64,000 bases of DNA from Streptacidiphilus pinicola (GCF_003258295.1 NZ_QKYN01000027.1:1-64000), one strand, 5' to 3'. Positions 42,472 through 51,992 are shown, counted from the stretch's first letter. Made by a program: numbers and translations. The notes: generated by a model not told the origin, from the letters alone.

Positions 42472-43995
42472 ATGAGAGCCGTGGAGCTGGCCGTGCTGGC
42501 CGGCCTGCTGGCTACGACTGTGGCGGCGGTGCCAAGCGGAGCCGTGGCCCAGGGGTCCGTGGCGGGGGCGGGTCAGTCGTCGCGGTTCGTACCGGGCCCG
42601 TGCCCGCCCACGCTCCCGCACGGCGTAAAGGCCAGCTGCGGATACCTGACGGTGCCGGAGGACCGGACCCGGCCTGGCGGGCGAACGATCCGGCTCGCCG
42701 TCGCGATCGTCCCCGCCCGGTCTCCGCGGCACCAGCACGGTGACCCGATCGTATTCCTGCCCGGGGGCCCGGGGCAGGACGCCGTCAGCGACATCCCGGT
42801 GCTCACCGAGACCGGCCTGAACCGGGACCGCGATCTCGTCGTCATGTCGCAGCGCGGGACGCTCTCCTCGCCCCCCACTCTGACCTGCCCCGAGATCGAC
42901 AGGTTCTACCAGCAGCGGATCGGACTGCGCTACGACGCCCCCTCCACTGGCCGCCTGTACGTGCAGGCGGTGTCCGCCTGCCGCGACCGGCTGACCGGCG
43001 ACGGAGTCGACCTGGCGGCGTACAACTCCTCCGAGAGTGCGGCCGACCTGGCGGACTTGCGGACCGCGCTTGGCATCCGGGAATGGAACGTCTTCTCCCA
43101 CTCCTACGGAACCGAACTGGCGCTGACGTACATGCGCCGCTACCCGCAGGGCATCCGCTCAGTGACGATCGACGGGGTGGTGCCGCCCTCGGTGGCGACC
43201 CCGGGCTGGACCTGGAGCAGCGTCAAGGAGTCGTTCGACAACATGACCGGCGCGTGCGCGGCGCAGCCCGCCTGCCGCAGGCGCTACCCTCAGCTCGCCG
43301 CCGTGTTCACCCACCAGGTGAGCCGGCTGGAGGCCCATCCGGAGACCACGCGGGTGACCGTGCCGGGCGTGGCCGGGCTGGTGAAGGTGGTCCTCGATGG
43401 CGGGGCCCTGATGAACTGGATGATCCGGGCCAGCCACACTCCCGCCGACTTCCCGATGGCCGTGGACGAGCTGGCCCACGGCAACCCGCGACTCGTTGCC
43501 GAGCAGTGGGCGAGCACCCGGCTGCCCGGCCATGAGGGAATCTTCGCCCACGGCCTGTCCCTGAGCGTGTGGTGCAGCGAGTGGGTGCCCTTCGAGACCG
43601 CGCGCGAGCAGCTGACCGCCGGCCTGCGGGCCTTCCCGACCCTCCCCATCTCCGTCCTGGCCCAGGCGCCACAGCTGGCGTTCCTGCGCGAGGCATGTCG
43701 GGCTTGGGACGTCCCCGGGGCGGACCCGTCCATCCGCGCGGTCACCCACAGCACCATTCCGACCCTCGCCATCTCCGGGAGCTTCGACGCGCAGACGGGC
43801 GCGGTCTGGGGGCGCTACGCAGCGCTGACGCTGCAGAACTCGCACGTTGTGACGCTGGCCGGCGTCGCGCACGGCGTGATCTTCAACCCCTGCGGCTCAC
43901 ACGTGATCACCTCCTTCTACGACCGCCCCGACCACCCTGACACCCGGTGCGTGGCCTCGGTGCGCCCCGTGCCGTTCATCATCGGACCGCGGTGA
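42472..43995 (+). CDS. Secreted alpha/beta hydrolase, tripeptidyl aminopeptidase (TAP)-like
   Basis: 507 aa from the ATG at 42472 (a GTG precedes it directly). Signal peptide to about residue 27 (VAAVPSGAVAQG). Ser nucleophile in NVFSHSYGTELALTYM; FLPGGPGQDAVSD forms the oxyanion region; the C-terminal TAP-like part has IPTLAISGSFDAQTGAVWGRYAA (Asp) and VTLAGVAHGVIF (His). Related to Streptomyces SlpD/SlpE and tripeptidyl aminopeptidases that clip N-termini. It overlaps the next gene (GTGA). Confidence 0.9.
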   Translation: MRAVELAVLAGLLATTVAAVPSGAVAQGSVAGAGQSSRFVPGPCPPTLPHGVKASCGYLTVPEDRTRPGGRTIRLAVAIVPARSPRHQHGDPIVFLPGGPGQDAVSDIPVLTETGLNRDRDLVVMSQRGTLSSPPTLTCPEIDRFYQQRIGLRYDAPSTGRLYVQAVSACRDRLTGDGVDLAAYNSSESAADLADLRTALGIREWNVFSHSYGTELALTYMRRYPQGIRSVTIDGVVPPSVATPGWTWSSVKESFDNMTGACAAQPACRRRYPQLAAVFTHQVSRLEAHPETTRVTVPGVAGLVKVVLDGGALMNWMIRASHTPADFPMAVDELAHGNPRLVAEQWASTRLPGHEGIFAHGLSLSVWCSEWVPFETAREQLTAGLRAFPTLPISVLAQAPQLAFLREACRAWDVPGADPSIRAVTHSTIPTLAISGSFDAQTGAVWGRYAALTLQNSHVVTLAGVAHGVIFNPCGSHVITSFYDRPDHPDTRCVASVRPVPFIIGPR

Positions 43996-45566
43996 AACCG
44001 GCAACCATGAACCAGGCCCACCACGACGCCGCCGAAACCACTGAGCCCTCGACCGCCCACCCGCTCTCGCGCCGCAACCTGCTCGCCATCGCCGCGGGCG
44101 GCGCGGCCCTGTCGCTCACACCGGCTCCGGCCCGCGCCGCCACCCGACGATCCACCGGCACCGGGGACACCGCGTTCCAATCTCTGCTGCGGGCACTCGA
44201 CGCCAGGATCGAAGCGGCCATGCGGGCCCACGCGATCCCGGGGGCGGCGGTGGGCCTGCTGCTGGGCGACCGCGAATACGTCAGGGGATACGGCGTCACC
44301 AACGTCGAACACCCCACGCCCGTCGACGCGGACACGCTCTTCCGGGTCGGCTCGACCACGAAGACCTTCACCGGCACCGCGCTGATGCGGCTGGTCGAAC
44401 GGTCCAGGGTCGACCTCGACGTCCCCGTGCGCCGGTACCTGCCCGAGTTCACCGTGGCCGACCGTGCCGCCTCCCGACAGGTGACGGTCCGACAACTCCT
44501 GAACCACAGCTCCGGCTGGCTCGGCGACGACTACCAGGACTTCGGCCGCGGCGACAACGCCGTCGCCCGCTTCGTGGACTCCATGACCCGCCTGCCCCAA
44601 CTCACTCCGGTCGGCCGGACGTTCGCCTACAACAACGCCGGGCTCTGCGTGGCCGGGCGCATCCTTGAGGTCGCCACCGGCCGCACCTACGAAGCCGCGG
44701 TGGGCAGCCTGCTCCTGGACCCGCTGGACCTGCGTCACAGCAGCTTCTTCAGCGACGACATCATCGGCCGCAACATCGCCGCCCCCCACAACGTCGTCAA
44801 CGGCCGGGCCGTGGTGGAGCCGTCCTTCTGGCCCCAACCACGCAGCCTCGCCCCGACCGGCGGACTGATCTCCAGCGTGCGTGACCAGCTGGCCTGGGCC
44901 CGCTTCCACCTCGGCGACGGCACCGCCCCCAACGGCACCAGACTGCTGAGCAAAGCGTCCCTGAGCCAGATGCGCTCACGGCCGGGACCCGGCGGCACCA
45001 TCGTGGTGGAACTCGACGGCATGGGCATCACCTGGATGCTGCGCCCCACGGCCCAGGGACCCCGGATCGTGCAGCACGGTGGCACCTGGCCGGGTCAGGT
45101 CTCCGGCTTCCTGATGGTGCCCGGCCGCGGCTTCGCGCTGACCCTGCTCACCAACTCGGTCAGCGGCTCGCGCCTGCGCGACGAGTTGTTCACCGATGAC
45201 TGGGCGCTGCGGCGCTTCGCCCAGGTCAGCAACCTCCCCGCCGAACCCCGACGCCTGAGCGCCGCGGAACTGGCACCGTACGAGGGCCACTACCTGAACC
45301 GGCGGATCACCGAAGCCGGCACCTGGGAGGAGACCCACGTCGAGTTCCGCGCCCACCGCGGCCGCCTCCAGGGGACGACGACCACCCAGGGCGAGACCAG
45401 CGAGCTCGGCGTCGTCTTCTACCGCCCCGACTTCGCACTCGACCTCGACCCCACCGGTCGGCCGACCCGCACCCGCAGCGACTTCCTGCGCGGACCCGAC
45501 GGACACGTCGTGTGGTGGCGCAACCACGGACGACTCCACCGCCACACCGACCAGCCGACCCCCTGA
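43992..45566 (+). CDS. Tat-exported serine hydrolase (beta-lactamase class C fold)
   Basis: 524 aa from the GTG at 43992, coupled to the previous stop; ATG at 44007 is an alternative. Twin-arginine signal SRRNLLAIAAGGAALSLTPAPARA. Nucleophile STTK in FRVGSTTKTFTGTALMRL; Tyr motif YNNAGLCVAGRI; HGGTWPGQVSGFLMVPGRGFALTLLTNSV late. A C-terminal domain of about 110 residues (PYEGHYLNRRITEAGTWEETHVEF...) resembles the beta-barrel tail of such hydrolases. Likely an extracellular peptidase or esterase paired with the TAP-like enzyme. Confidence 0.9.
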   Translation: MKPATMNQAHHDAAETTEPSTAHPLSRRNLLAIAAGGAALSLTPAPARAATRRSTGTGDTAFQSLLRALDARIEAAMRAHAIPGAAVGLLLGDREYVRGYGVTNVEHPTPVDADTLFRVGSTTKTFTGTALMRLVERSRVDLDVPVRRYLPEFTVADRAASRQVTVRQLLNHSSGWLGDDYQDFGRGDNAVARFVDSMTRLPQLTPVGRTFAYNNAGLCVAGRILEVATGRTYEAAVGSLLLDPLDLRHSSFFSDDIIGRNIAAPHNVVNGRAVVEPSFWPQPRSLAPTGGLISSVRDQLAWARFHLGDGTAPNGTRLLSKASLSQMRSRPGPGGTIVVELDGMGITWMLRPTAQGPRIVQHGGTWPGQVSGFLMVPGRGFALTLLTNSVSGSRLRDELFTDDWALRRFAQVSNLPAEPRRLSAAELAPYEGHYLNRRITEAGTWEETHVEFRAHRGRLQGTTTTQGETSELGVVFYRPDFALDLDPTGRPTRTRSDFLRGPDGHVVWWRNHGRLHRHTDQPTP

Positions 45567-45578
45567 CCCGGGATCACC

Positions 45579-45866
45579 GGTCACGTCCGCTGGCGTGGTG
45601 TATCGACGGCCAGTCGGTGATCTCTTTGCAGGTTAGGCGGTGAGGGCGGTCGGGTTGGTGTCGTCGGTGGGTTCTCCCTCGATCGGGTGGAGGCGGCAGC
45701 GGCCGAGGATCTCGGAGCCGATGTAGCGCCGTTGCGCGGCCCATTCGTCGCTCTGCTCTGCCAGGACCGCACCGACCAGGCGGATGACGGATGCCCGGTC
45801 GGGGAAGATCCCGACGACGTCGGTGCGGCGGCGCATCTCCTTGTTCAGCGGCTCCTGCGCGTTGGA
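45579..45866 (-). mobile_element. 3' remnant of an IS256-family (mutator) transposase
   Basis: The reading frame SNAQEPLNKEMRRRTDVVGIFPDRASVIRLVGAVLAEQSDEWAAQRRYIGSEILGRCRLHPIE...TNPTALTA matches the C-terminal 70-odd residues of actinobacterial IS256 transposases (NxxERLNKExKRRTDVVGxFPN...). The catalytic DDE part is gone. Sequence after the stop (45579-45632) resembles an IS256 right end with CGTGACC. Truncated and inactive. Confidence 0.85.
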
Positions 45867-45953
45867 TATGAGACCGAAGGTCGGCGTGTAGGAGCCCCAC
45901 TCGTAGTTGTCGAGGGCGCTCCAGTGCAGGTAGCCGCGAACGTCGATATCCTC
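45867..45953 (-). pseudogene. Scrap of a GH1 beta-glucosidase C-terminus
   Basis: 29 codons read EDIDVRGYLHWSALDNYEWGSYTPTFGLI. This is the near-C-terminal GH1 motif (VRGYFxWSLLDNFEWxxGY...FGLI), with the conserved Trp and Glu. It runs in frame straight into the IS256 remnant, so the junction at about 45866/45867 marks an old insertion or recombination. No other GH1 part is seen nearby. Confidence 0.8.
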
Positions 45954-46079
45954 GCGCCATCAAGTCCCGCCAGGAGCGGCCCCCTGCGTGCGCCCAGCCG
46001 CCGCACCAACGTCAACACGGTGGTCGTCGGGACCGCGAGACACGCCGGATCACTGAACCCCGCAGCCTGGTCCGCGGCG

Positions 46080-48128
46080 TCAGTCACGGGTGCCGGAATC
46101 CGCCGTCACTCTCGGCGCCGACGGCCGCGCGGCCGATCGGCGCCGGGCGGCCCGCATGGCGGTGAACGCGCCCAGGTAGAGCAGAGCCGCCACCAGCAGC
46201 AGCGCCTGATAGCCCGTCACGAGTGCCAGGTATTCGAGCGCGCCACCGGTCAGCGCGCCGAGCAGGTTCGCGCCGAACGCGGAGGTCGGGTCCGCGGCGA
46301 GCGCGAGGCGGTCCGAGAAGATGAGGTTGGCGCAGAAGATGGGAGCGAAGGCCAGGGCGATCGCGGCGGCGAGCCGCGCGGGGAACGGCAAGGAGAGCAC
46401 GGCGTGCACCGGGACGATCCAGGCCACCGCGAGGGTGCCGAAGAGCAGGAGCTGCAGGAGCAGCTGGTTGACCCGTCGCAGTCGGCGCCGGACCTCGACG
46501 CCGGCAAGGACGGCGAGCAGGACGCCGATGAAGACCAGGGCGTTGACCAGCCAGGTCGTGCCGAAGTAGAGCGCGAAACCGATCACGTTCTTCGTTTCGA
46601 GCAGCATGAAGGCCGCCCCCAACAGGAACATGTCGGTGTACCGGACCATGCTGCGGATCCGGACTCCGGTCAGGCGCACCGCGAGCAGCGTCACCAGCAG
46701 GATCGCGGCCAGCGCGCCCAGGTAGAGGGTGGGGATGCTCCGATGGAGCAGGTAGGGGAACGGGCGGTCGTCGGTCGCGGCCGCCGGAACCGGGCCGCTG
46801 GGCTTCCAGACGCGCGCGCACGTCTGGTCGGCCGTGGTCATCCCGGCCACCAGCACGGCAGCGTTCCGGGCGAAGGTCGTCATGCAGGGGGCGTGGCCGT
46901 AGACGGCGTCGAGGGAGCCGGCGAAGCGGTCGACGAGCCAGCTCTGGCGGTAGTAGTTGTACATGGCGAACGCGCCGTGCGGTGCGACGTGGTCGCGCGC
47001 GGCCTGGAACGCCTGCTGGGTGAACAGGTAGCTCTCCAGACGCAGGTTGCTGTCGCCGGCCACCAGCGTCAGTGAGTCGGGCAGCGCCAGGACGACGAGG
47101 TCGTACTTCGTGTTCGCCCGCTCCAGGAAGGCCCGTCCGTCGTCGATGTGGAGGCGCACCCTCGGGTCGGCGTACGGCCGCGAGGGGTGCAGTTGCGTGC
47201 CGATCTGCGCCAGCCGGGGATCGATCTCGACCGCGTCCACACGCTCGGCGCCGCGCGCCAGCGCGACCGCGACGTCATTGCCGTTGCCGGCCCCGATGAC
47301 CAGGACGCTCCGGTGCGGGTTGCGGGGCGTCTCGTCGTACGCCTGCCGGTAGGGCGAGTTCTTCTGCATGAGGACGGGCAACGGTGCGATGTTCTGGTGC
47401 GGCACGCCGTTGGCGGAGATCTGGTACTCCGGTGGGTGGGTCGACAGGGTGGTCAGCTGGATCTTGTAGTAGGGCGACCAGGAGATGCCGGTGGTCGTCG
47501 TCTCCACCAGCAGCGCGGCGACCATCGCGGTGAGGGGGACGGCGTACCGCCAGATGTTGCGTCGCCCGCCGAGCGCCAGCAGGGCCGCGGCGACGATGAC
47601 GCCCCAGACCACCGAGGGTGCGCGCAGCCAGGACACAAGGGCGAAGGAGACCGAGCCCGTGAGGCTGCCGATCAGGTCGTAGCGGTAGGCGTCGAGCGAG
47701 GGAAGCTGCCGGAACAGGTCGGCGGTGATCTTCCCGATGGCGGCCATGATCACCGCGGTGAGCAGGAAGATCGCCGGCAGCGTCACCCAGGCGGGCAGGC
47801 CGCTGGTCCTCACGGAGGTGAAGTAGAGGACCTGGCCGCTGCTCTGACTCACCTGCACCGGATAGACGCGGACCAGGACGACGAGCAGGGCGAGTGGGAC
47901 CGGCGCCCAGCGCTTGATCCACCGTCCGCGCTCGGCGGGGATCAGGAACCCGATGCCGATGCCCAGGAATGACCCGAGCAGGATGAAGTTCGAGAAGTAG
48001 CTGAGATGGACGACGTTGGCGCCTGTCCATCTGATCAGCGCCAGCTCGACGAAGAGCATGGTGGCGCTGGAGAGCATCAGCCGCCAGCGCAACGTGGGTC
48101 TCGTTTGTCTGCTTTGAGTCACATTCAT
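46080..48128 (-). CDS. Polytopic membrane protein with spermidine-synthase-like domain
   Basis: 682 aa from the ATG at 48128; an ATG six codons upstream (48146) is the alternative and no ribosome site decides. N-terminal membrane helices (LMLSSATMLFVELALIRWTGANVVHLSYFSNFILLGSFLGIGIGFLIP ...). A soluble Rossmann domain follows: SVLVIGAGNGNDVAVALARGAERVDAVEIDPRLAQIG...RVRLHIDDGRAFLERANTKYDLVVLALPDS. C-terminal helices follow. This is the membrane-fused spermidine synthase-like group (COG4262). Aminopropyl transfer is unproven; the Asp/Glu ligand EIDP and DDGRAFL are intact. Confidence 0.88.
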   Translation of the reverse strand: MNVTQSRQTRPTLRWRLMLSSATMLFVELALIRWTGANVVHLSYFSNFILLGSFLGIGIGFLIPAERGRWIKRWAPVPLALLVVLVRVYPVQVSQSSGQVLYFTSVRTSGLPAWVTLPAIFLLTAVIMAAIGKITADLFRQLPSLDAYRYDLIGSLTGSVSFALVSWLRAPSVVWGVIVAAALLALGGRRNIWRYAVPLTAMVAALLVETTTTGISWSPYYKIQLTTLSTHPPEYQISANGVPHQNIAPLPVLMQKNSPYRQAYDETPRNPHRSVLVIGAGNGNDVAVALARGAERVDAVEIDPRLAQIGTQLHPSRPYADPRVRLHIDDGRAFLERANTKYDLVVLALPDSLTLVAGDSNLRLESYLFTQQAFQAARDHVAPHGAFAMYNYYRQSWLVDRFAGSLDAVYGHAPCMTTFARNAAVLVAGMTTADQTCARVWKPSGPVPAAATDDRPFPYLLHRSIPTLYLGALAAILLVTLLAVRLTGVRIRSMVRYTDMFLLGAAFMLLETKNVIGFALYFGTTWLVNALVFIGVLLAVLAGVEVRRRLRRVNQLLLQLLLFGTLAVAWIVPVHAVLSLPFPARLAAAIALAFAPIFCANLIFSDRLALAADPTSAFGANLLGALTGGALEYLALVTGYQALLLVAALLYLGAFTAMRAARRRSAARPSAPRVTADSGTRD

Positions 48129-48663
48129 ATACACGCACGGTGCCATCGTCGACGCGGCGAAGTGGCTTGCATCGTCGGCGGGCGTGTCGTCAGACGGGGG
48201 CGAGCGCGTATCGTCACGCGTACCGGCGACGGGCGAGAAACCGGTCGCACGAGGTCCCGGGGGCCTGCTTCAGCGTGCCTGGCTCTTCGAGCAGGTGGCC
48301 CGCTCCCGGGATCACCGCGAGGCGGTGCGGCGCGGTCAGGTTGTGGCCCAGAGCCCAGTCCGCGCAGGTCAAGCGATGTTCCGGCGCCCCTGGAGGGCTT
48401 CGCCGAGGCGGTCGCGTCGGCCTACCTTCACCTGGCGTACCCGTCGCGCCCACCCGCCGCCCGCCCGCACGGCATTCCGGTATGGCTCGGCCCAGGTCGC
48501 GACACCGCTGCCGGGCTCCGCGAAAACCTCCCTGGACGCAAGGCCCAGTACCTGAGCCCTGGTCATGTGTGAACGTTAACAATATGGTTGGGTTGCGTTC
48601 GCCCCGCCGTGTTCCGCGCTCCCTAGGTTCCTCGCCAGTAGCCCCGAGCGAGCAGGAGGGTCC
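48129..48663. other. Intergenic region with a decayed hydrolase end
   Basis: 535 bp. The only coding trace is on the minus strand at 48214-48378. The 48561-48663 part is the promoter of the PAP2 gene: an AT-rich GTTAACAATATGGTTGGG block and GAGCGAGCAGGAGGGTCC before the ATG. Confidence 0.5.
48214..48378 (-). pseudogene. C-terminal remnant of a dienelactone-hydrolase-like protein
   Basis: The frame HRLTCADWALGHNLTAPHRLAVIPGAGHLLEEPGTLKQAPGTSCDRFLARRRYA ends in a stop. APHRLxVIPGAxHLxEEPGxLxQ matches the His-containing C-terminus of alpha/beta hydrolases often fused to phosphoribosyltransferases in Streptomyces. The upstream part does not continue the gene, so only the tail survives. Confidence 0.5.
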
Positions 48664-50613
48664 ATGACCACAGTCCAGGCCATCGGAATTTCGGGGCGAA
48701 AGATCGGCAGACGCGACGTCCTGCGCGGAGCCGTCGGAGTGGTCCTCGCCGGCGGCTCGGCCACCGCACTGCAAGGGCTGTCGATCGGGCCCGCCTCGGC
48801 CGCGCCGCGGACCCCCACTGCTCCGGACCCGCTGCTCCCCTTCGTCTCCCACTACACGAGCAACATCGCCGCCGACCTCACGCCCGACACCAACGCTGCC
48901 GTCGACATCCTCTCGGGCATGGCCCGGCTGTGGCGGACCGGCGTCTCCTGGAACGACGGCACGGTTCTCGACCGTGAGGTGCTGCGCGCCAACATGCGCC
49001 ACAGCGCCGAGGTCACCGCCCGACGCACCGCCGCAGAGGCAAAGCAGGCGTTCCTGCACGATCGTCAGGACCAGAGCTACGGCATGATCGACGGCCTCGG
49101 CCCGCTGGCACCGCTCTACAAGGCGGGAGCGCTGGCGGTGACCAGCGTCACCGACGCGCCCGACGGCACGCCGCCCGGCCCGGTCAACGACAGCGTGCCG
49201 CCCGGCTCCCCCGCCGGGTCCGCGACCGGTGCCGGCTCGCCGACCTCCGCGCTCGGCGCCGTGGTGACGCTGGTCCAGACGCTGCGCGGGTCGTACTCCT
49301 CCAGCAACCCGAGCAAGGCCGCGTACGCGTACCCGCGCCCATGGCGGATGACCCTGGACAGCGGGGTCGTCGACACCGGCACACTCGATCCGTTCGGTTA
49401 CCCCGTCTACGACTCCCCCGTCCAGGTGGCCCCGCAACTGCTGCGGCAGCGCAGCACCACACCGGCCACGGACGGCGGCTTCCCGAGCGGCCACACCAAC
49501 GCCTTCTTCCTCGCCGGACTCGCCTACGCGTACGCCGTACCCGAGCGCTTCCAGGAACTGGTCACCCGCGCCTACGACCTCGCCGACAGCCGCATCGTCG
49601 CCGGGATGCACTCGGCCGTAGACGTCATCGGCGGCCGCGTGCTGGGCACCGCCCTCGCCGCCGCGACCCTCGCGGACCCAGCGAACAGCACGGTCAAAGC
49701 AGCCGCCCGCGCGCAAGCCCTGGCGTGCTTCACCGCGGCGACCGGCACCGACGCGGACGGTCTGTTCGCCGCCGCCCACACCGGCAGCGACGATCAGTAC
49801 GCCGACCGCGAGGCCAACGCGGAGGCCGTCGCCCGCCGCCGCACCTACGGCCTGCCCCGCCGCGGGCCGTGCACCGTCCCGATGAGCGTGCCGCAGGGCG
49901 CCGAGGTGCTGCTGGAGACCCGCCTGCCCTACCTTTCCGCCGAGCAGCGCCGCGAGGTGCTGCGTACGACGGCACTGCCCTCCGGCCACCCGGTCCTGGA
50001 TGGCCCCGAACTCTGGGGCCGACTGGACCTGTTCACCGCGGCCGACGGCTACGGCGCGTTCGACGACGACGTGAACGTCGTCCTGGATGCCACCCTGCAC
50101 GGCTTCCACGCGGCGGACCGCTGGCGCAACGACATCGACGGCCCTGGCGGCCTCACCAAGGGCGGCTCTGGCACGCTCACCCTCGCCGGCCGCAACCGCT
50201 ATCGGGGCGGCACGCGAGTCCGCGAGGGCGTCCTGGTCGCGGAAGCGCCACACGCCCTCGGTACCGGTGACGTCGAACTGACCAGCGGCACACTGCGGTT
50301 CACGGCCGGCGCCGCGCCGCGGCACCTCGGCGGCCGGTACACCCAACGCGGCGGAACGCTCGACCTCACGGTCTCCCCCGCCTGCGACACGACGCTCCTC
50401 GATATCGAAGGCTCCGCGGCACTCAGCGAGGGCGCGGCCCTCACCCTGCGACTTGCGGCGCATCCTCGCCTCGGCACGCTGACCGTGCTGCGAGCCCGGC
50501 GCCTGACCGGCACCTTCGCCTCCATCGACGCGGTCGGCCACGACGGGTTCGTCTACGTCGTCGAGCCCCGCTACGACGCCACCAGCCTCACTGTCCGACT
50601 GCACCGCTCCTGA
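48664..50613 (+). CDS. Secreted PAP2 acid phosphatase with autotransporter-type repeat tail
   Basis: 649 aa behind GCAGGAGGG. Tat-like start GRRDVLRGAVGVVLAGG. PAP2 motifs: KAAYAYPRP, PSGHTNAF (274-281) and SRIVAGMHSAVDVIGGR, all complete, so a class A-type acid phosphatase is expected. Residues from about 500 form a beta-strand-rich part with GPGGLTKGGSGTLTLAGRNRYRGGTRVREGVLVAE, the passenger-associated repeat of autotransporters, probably a cell-surface stalk. It lies 26 bp before the EEP-jacalin gene. Confidence 0.92.
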   Translation: MTTVQAIGISGRKIGRRDVLRGAVGVVLAGGSATALQGLSIGPASAAPRTPTAPDPLLPFVSHYTSNIAADLTPDTNAAVDILSGMARLWRTGVSWNDGTVLDREVLRANMRHSAEVTARRTAAEAKQAFLHDRQDQSYGMIDGLGPLAPLYKAGALAVTSVTDAPDGTPPGPVNDSVPPGSPAGSATGAGSPTSALGAVVTLVQTLRGSYSSSNPSKAAYAYPRPWRMTLDSGVVDTGTLDPFGYPVYDSPVQVAPQLLRQRSTTPATDGGFPSGHTNAFFLAGLAYAYAVPERFQELVTRAYDLADSRIVAGMHSAVDVIGGRVLGTALAAATLADPANSTVKAAARAQALACFTAATGTDADGLFAAAHTGSDDQYADREANAEAVARRRTYGLPRRGPCTVPMSVPQGAEVLLETRLPYLSAEQRREVLRTTALPSGHPVLDGPELWGRLDLFTAADGYGAFDDDVNVVLDATLHGFHAADRWRNDIDGPGGLTKGGSGTLTLAGRNRYRGGTRVREGVLVAEAPHALGTGDVELTSGTLRFTAGAAPRHLGGRYTQRGGTLDLTVSPACDTTLLDIEGSAALSEGAALTLRLAAHPRLGTLTVLRARRLTGTFASIDAVGHDGFVYVVEPRYDATSLTVRLHRS

Positions 50614-50639
50614 ACTACCTCATCCCGAGAGGAATCGCC

Positions 50640-51992
50640 ATGAGGTCGTCCCGCATCTCCCTGGCAGCAGCCCTGTTAGCGCTCTCATCGGTTGGCCTGA
50701 CCCTGACCGGCCAGGCCGTGCCCGCAGCTGCCGCCACCATCGCCTCCCCGAGCGGATCGTTCACGCTGCTCAACTACAACGTCGCCGGTCTGCCTGTGGT
50801 CCACGAGCCGCCGACCACGCTGTCGATGGAGAACGCAGCCACGCAGATCGGCCTACGGCTGCCTCCGTACGACGTGGTCAACGTGCAGGAGGACTTCGAC
50901 TACCACGCCTATATCTACGCCGGCGACAACCACCTGTACCGCACCGCCACCAGCGGCCCGGCCGGAGTCGGCGACGGCCTCAACCAGCTGTCGAACTACC
51001 CGTACGACGACTTCCAGCGCACCGCATGGAGCAGCTGCTACCCCGACAACGGCGACTGCTTCACGCCGAAGGGCTTCTCCTTCTCCCGGCTGCGCCTGGC
51101 CGAGGGCGTGTACGTCGACTACTACAACCTGCACACCAACGCCGGTACCAGCAGCGGCGACGAGACCGCCCGCGAGAACGAGTGGCAGCAGCTGACGTCC
51201 TTCATCGCCGCCAACTCGGCCGGGAACGCGGTCGTCATCGCCGGTGACACCAACAGCCGCTACACGCGCGGCGCGGACCAGCTGCAGGGCTTCGTCGCCG
51301 CCAACGGCCTCACCGACGCCTGGGTCCAGCTGGAGCAGGGAGGCGTCGCGCCGGCGGCCGGTGCGCCGAACCTCATGTGCGACGAGGCGGCGATCACCAA
51401 CACCTGCGAGATCACCAACAAGACCTTCTACCGCAGCAGTCCGCTGGTCACGCTGAACGCCACGGGCTACAACAACGAGCACGCCAAGTTCCTGGACACA
51501 GGCGGCCTGATGCTCTCCGACATGGACCCGATCCTGACGAACTTCTCCTGGGCGGAGAGCCCCGACTACCGCCAGAGCGACACCTTCGGCGGCCCGCACG
51601 GAAGCTTCTACACCGACCTGGCCAGCGTGCCCGCCCATGCCCAGGCCACCACGCTGACGCTGCGCAGCGGCAACCGGGTCGACGCCGTCGGCCTCACCCT
51701 CGCCGACGGCACCACCCTCACCCACGGCGGCACCGGCGGCACGCCCTCCACGCTGACGCTGGGCGCGGGCGAGTACGTGACGCAGGCCCAGCTGTGCGAA
51801 GGCCAGTACAACGGCGACACCCGCGTCTTCTACGCCAAGTTCACGACCAACCTCGGCCGTTCCCTGGCGGGCGGCACAACCACCTCGGACTGCGTCACCG
51901 ACACGGCACCGGCCGGCTGGCAGCTCGCCGGCTTCTACGGCCGCGACGGCGCCGAGGTCGACAAGCTGGGCCTGATCTACACCCAGCGCTGA
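50640..51992 (+). CDS. Secreted EEP-family nuclease/phosphodiesterase with jacalin-like lectin domain
   Basis: 450 aa behind GAGAGGAATCGCC. Signal peptide to about residue 32. EEP fold: FTLLNYNVAGLP, DVVNVQEDFDYH (Glu metal ligand), YYNLHTNAG, NAVVIAGDTNSRYT (GDxN), SDMDPILTNF. The C-terminus is a jacalin-related lectin domain (LTLRSGNRVDAVGLTLADGTTLTHGGTGG...LAGFYGRDGAEVDKLGLIYTQR). Substrates could be nucleic acids or phospholipids such as sphingomyelin. Probably cotranscribed with the PAP2 phosphatase, suggesting phosphate release from organic matter. Confidence 0.9.
   Translation: MRSSRISLAAALLALSSVGLTLTGQAVPAAAATIASPSGSFTLLNYNVAGLPVVHEPPTTLSMENAATQIGLRLPPYDVVNVQEDFDYHAYIYAGDNHLYRTATSGPAGVGDGLNQLSNYPYDDFQRTAWSSCYPDNGDCFTPKGFSFSRLRLAEGVYVDYYNLHTNAGTSSGDETARENEWQQLTSFIAANSAGNAVVIAGDTNSRYTRGADQLQGFVAANGLTDAWVQLEQGGVAPAAGAPNLMCDEAAITNTCEITNKTFYRSSPLVTLNATGYNNEHAKFLDTGGLMLSDMDPILTNFSWAESPDYRQSDTFGGPHGSFYTDLASVPAHAQATTLTLRSGNRVDAVGLTLADGTTLTHGGTGGTPSTLTLGAGEYVTQAQLCEGQYNGDTRVFYAKFTTNLGRSLAGGTTTSDCVTDTAPAGWQLAGFYGRDGAEVDKLGLIYTQR

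Noticed and set aside
45954-46087. Frame TDAADQAAGFSDPACLAVPTTTVLTLVRRLG as a further transposase piece
   Set aside because: It looks vaguely transposase-like, but no family motif could be assigned.
48571-48616. Possible PHO box (11-nt spaced GTTNNCC units) before the PAP2 gene
   Set aside because: Only two of four units resemble the consensus; not strong enough to annotate.
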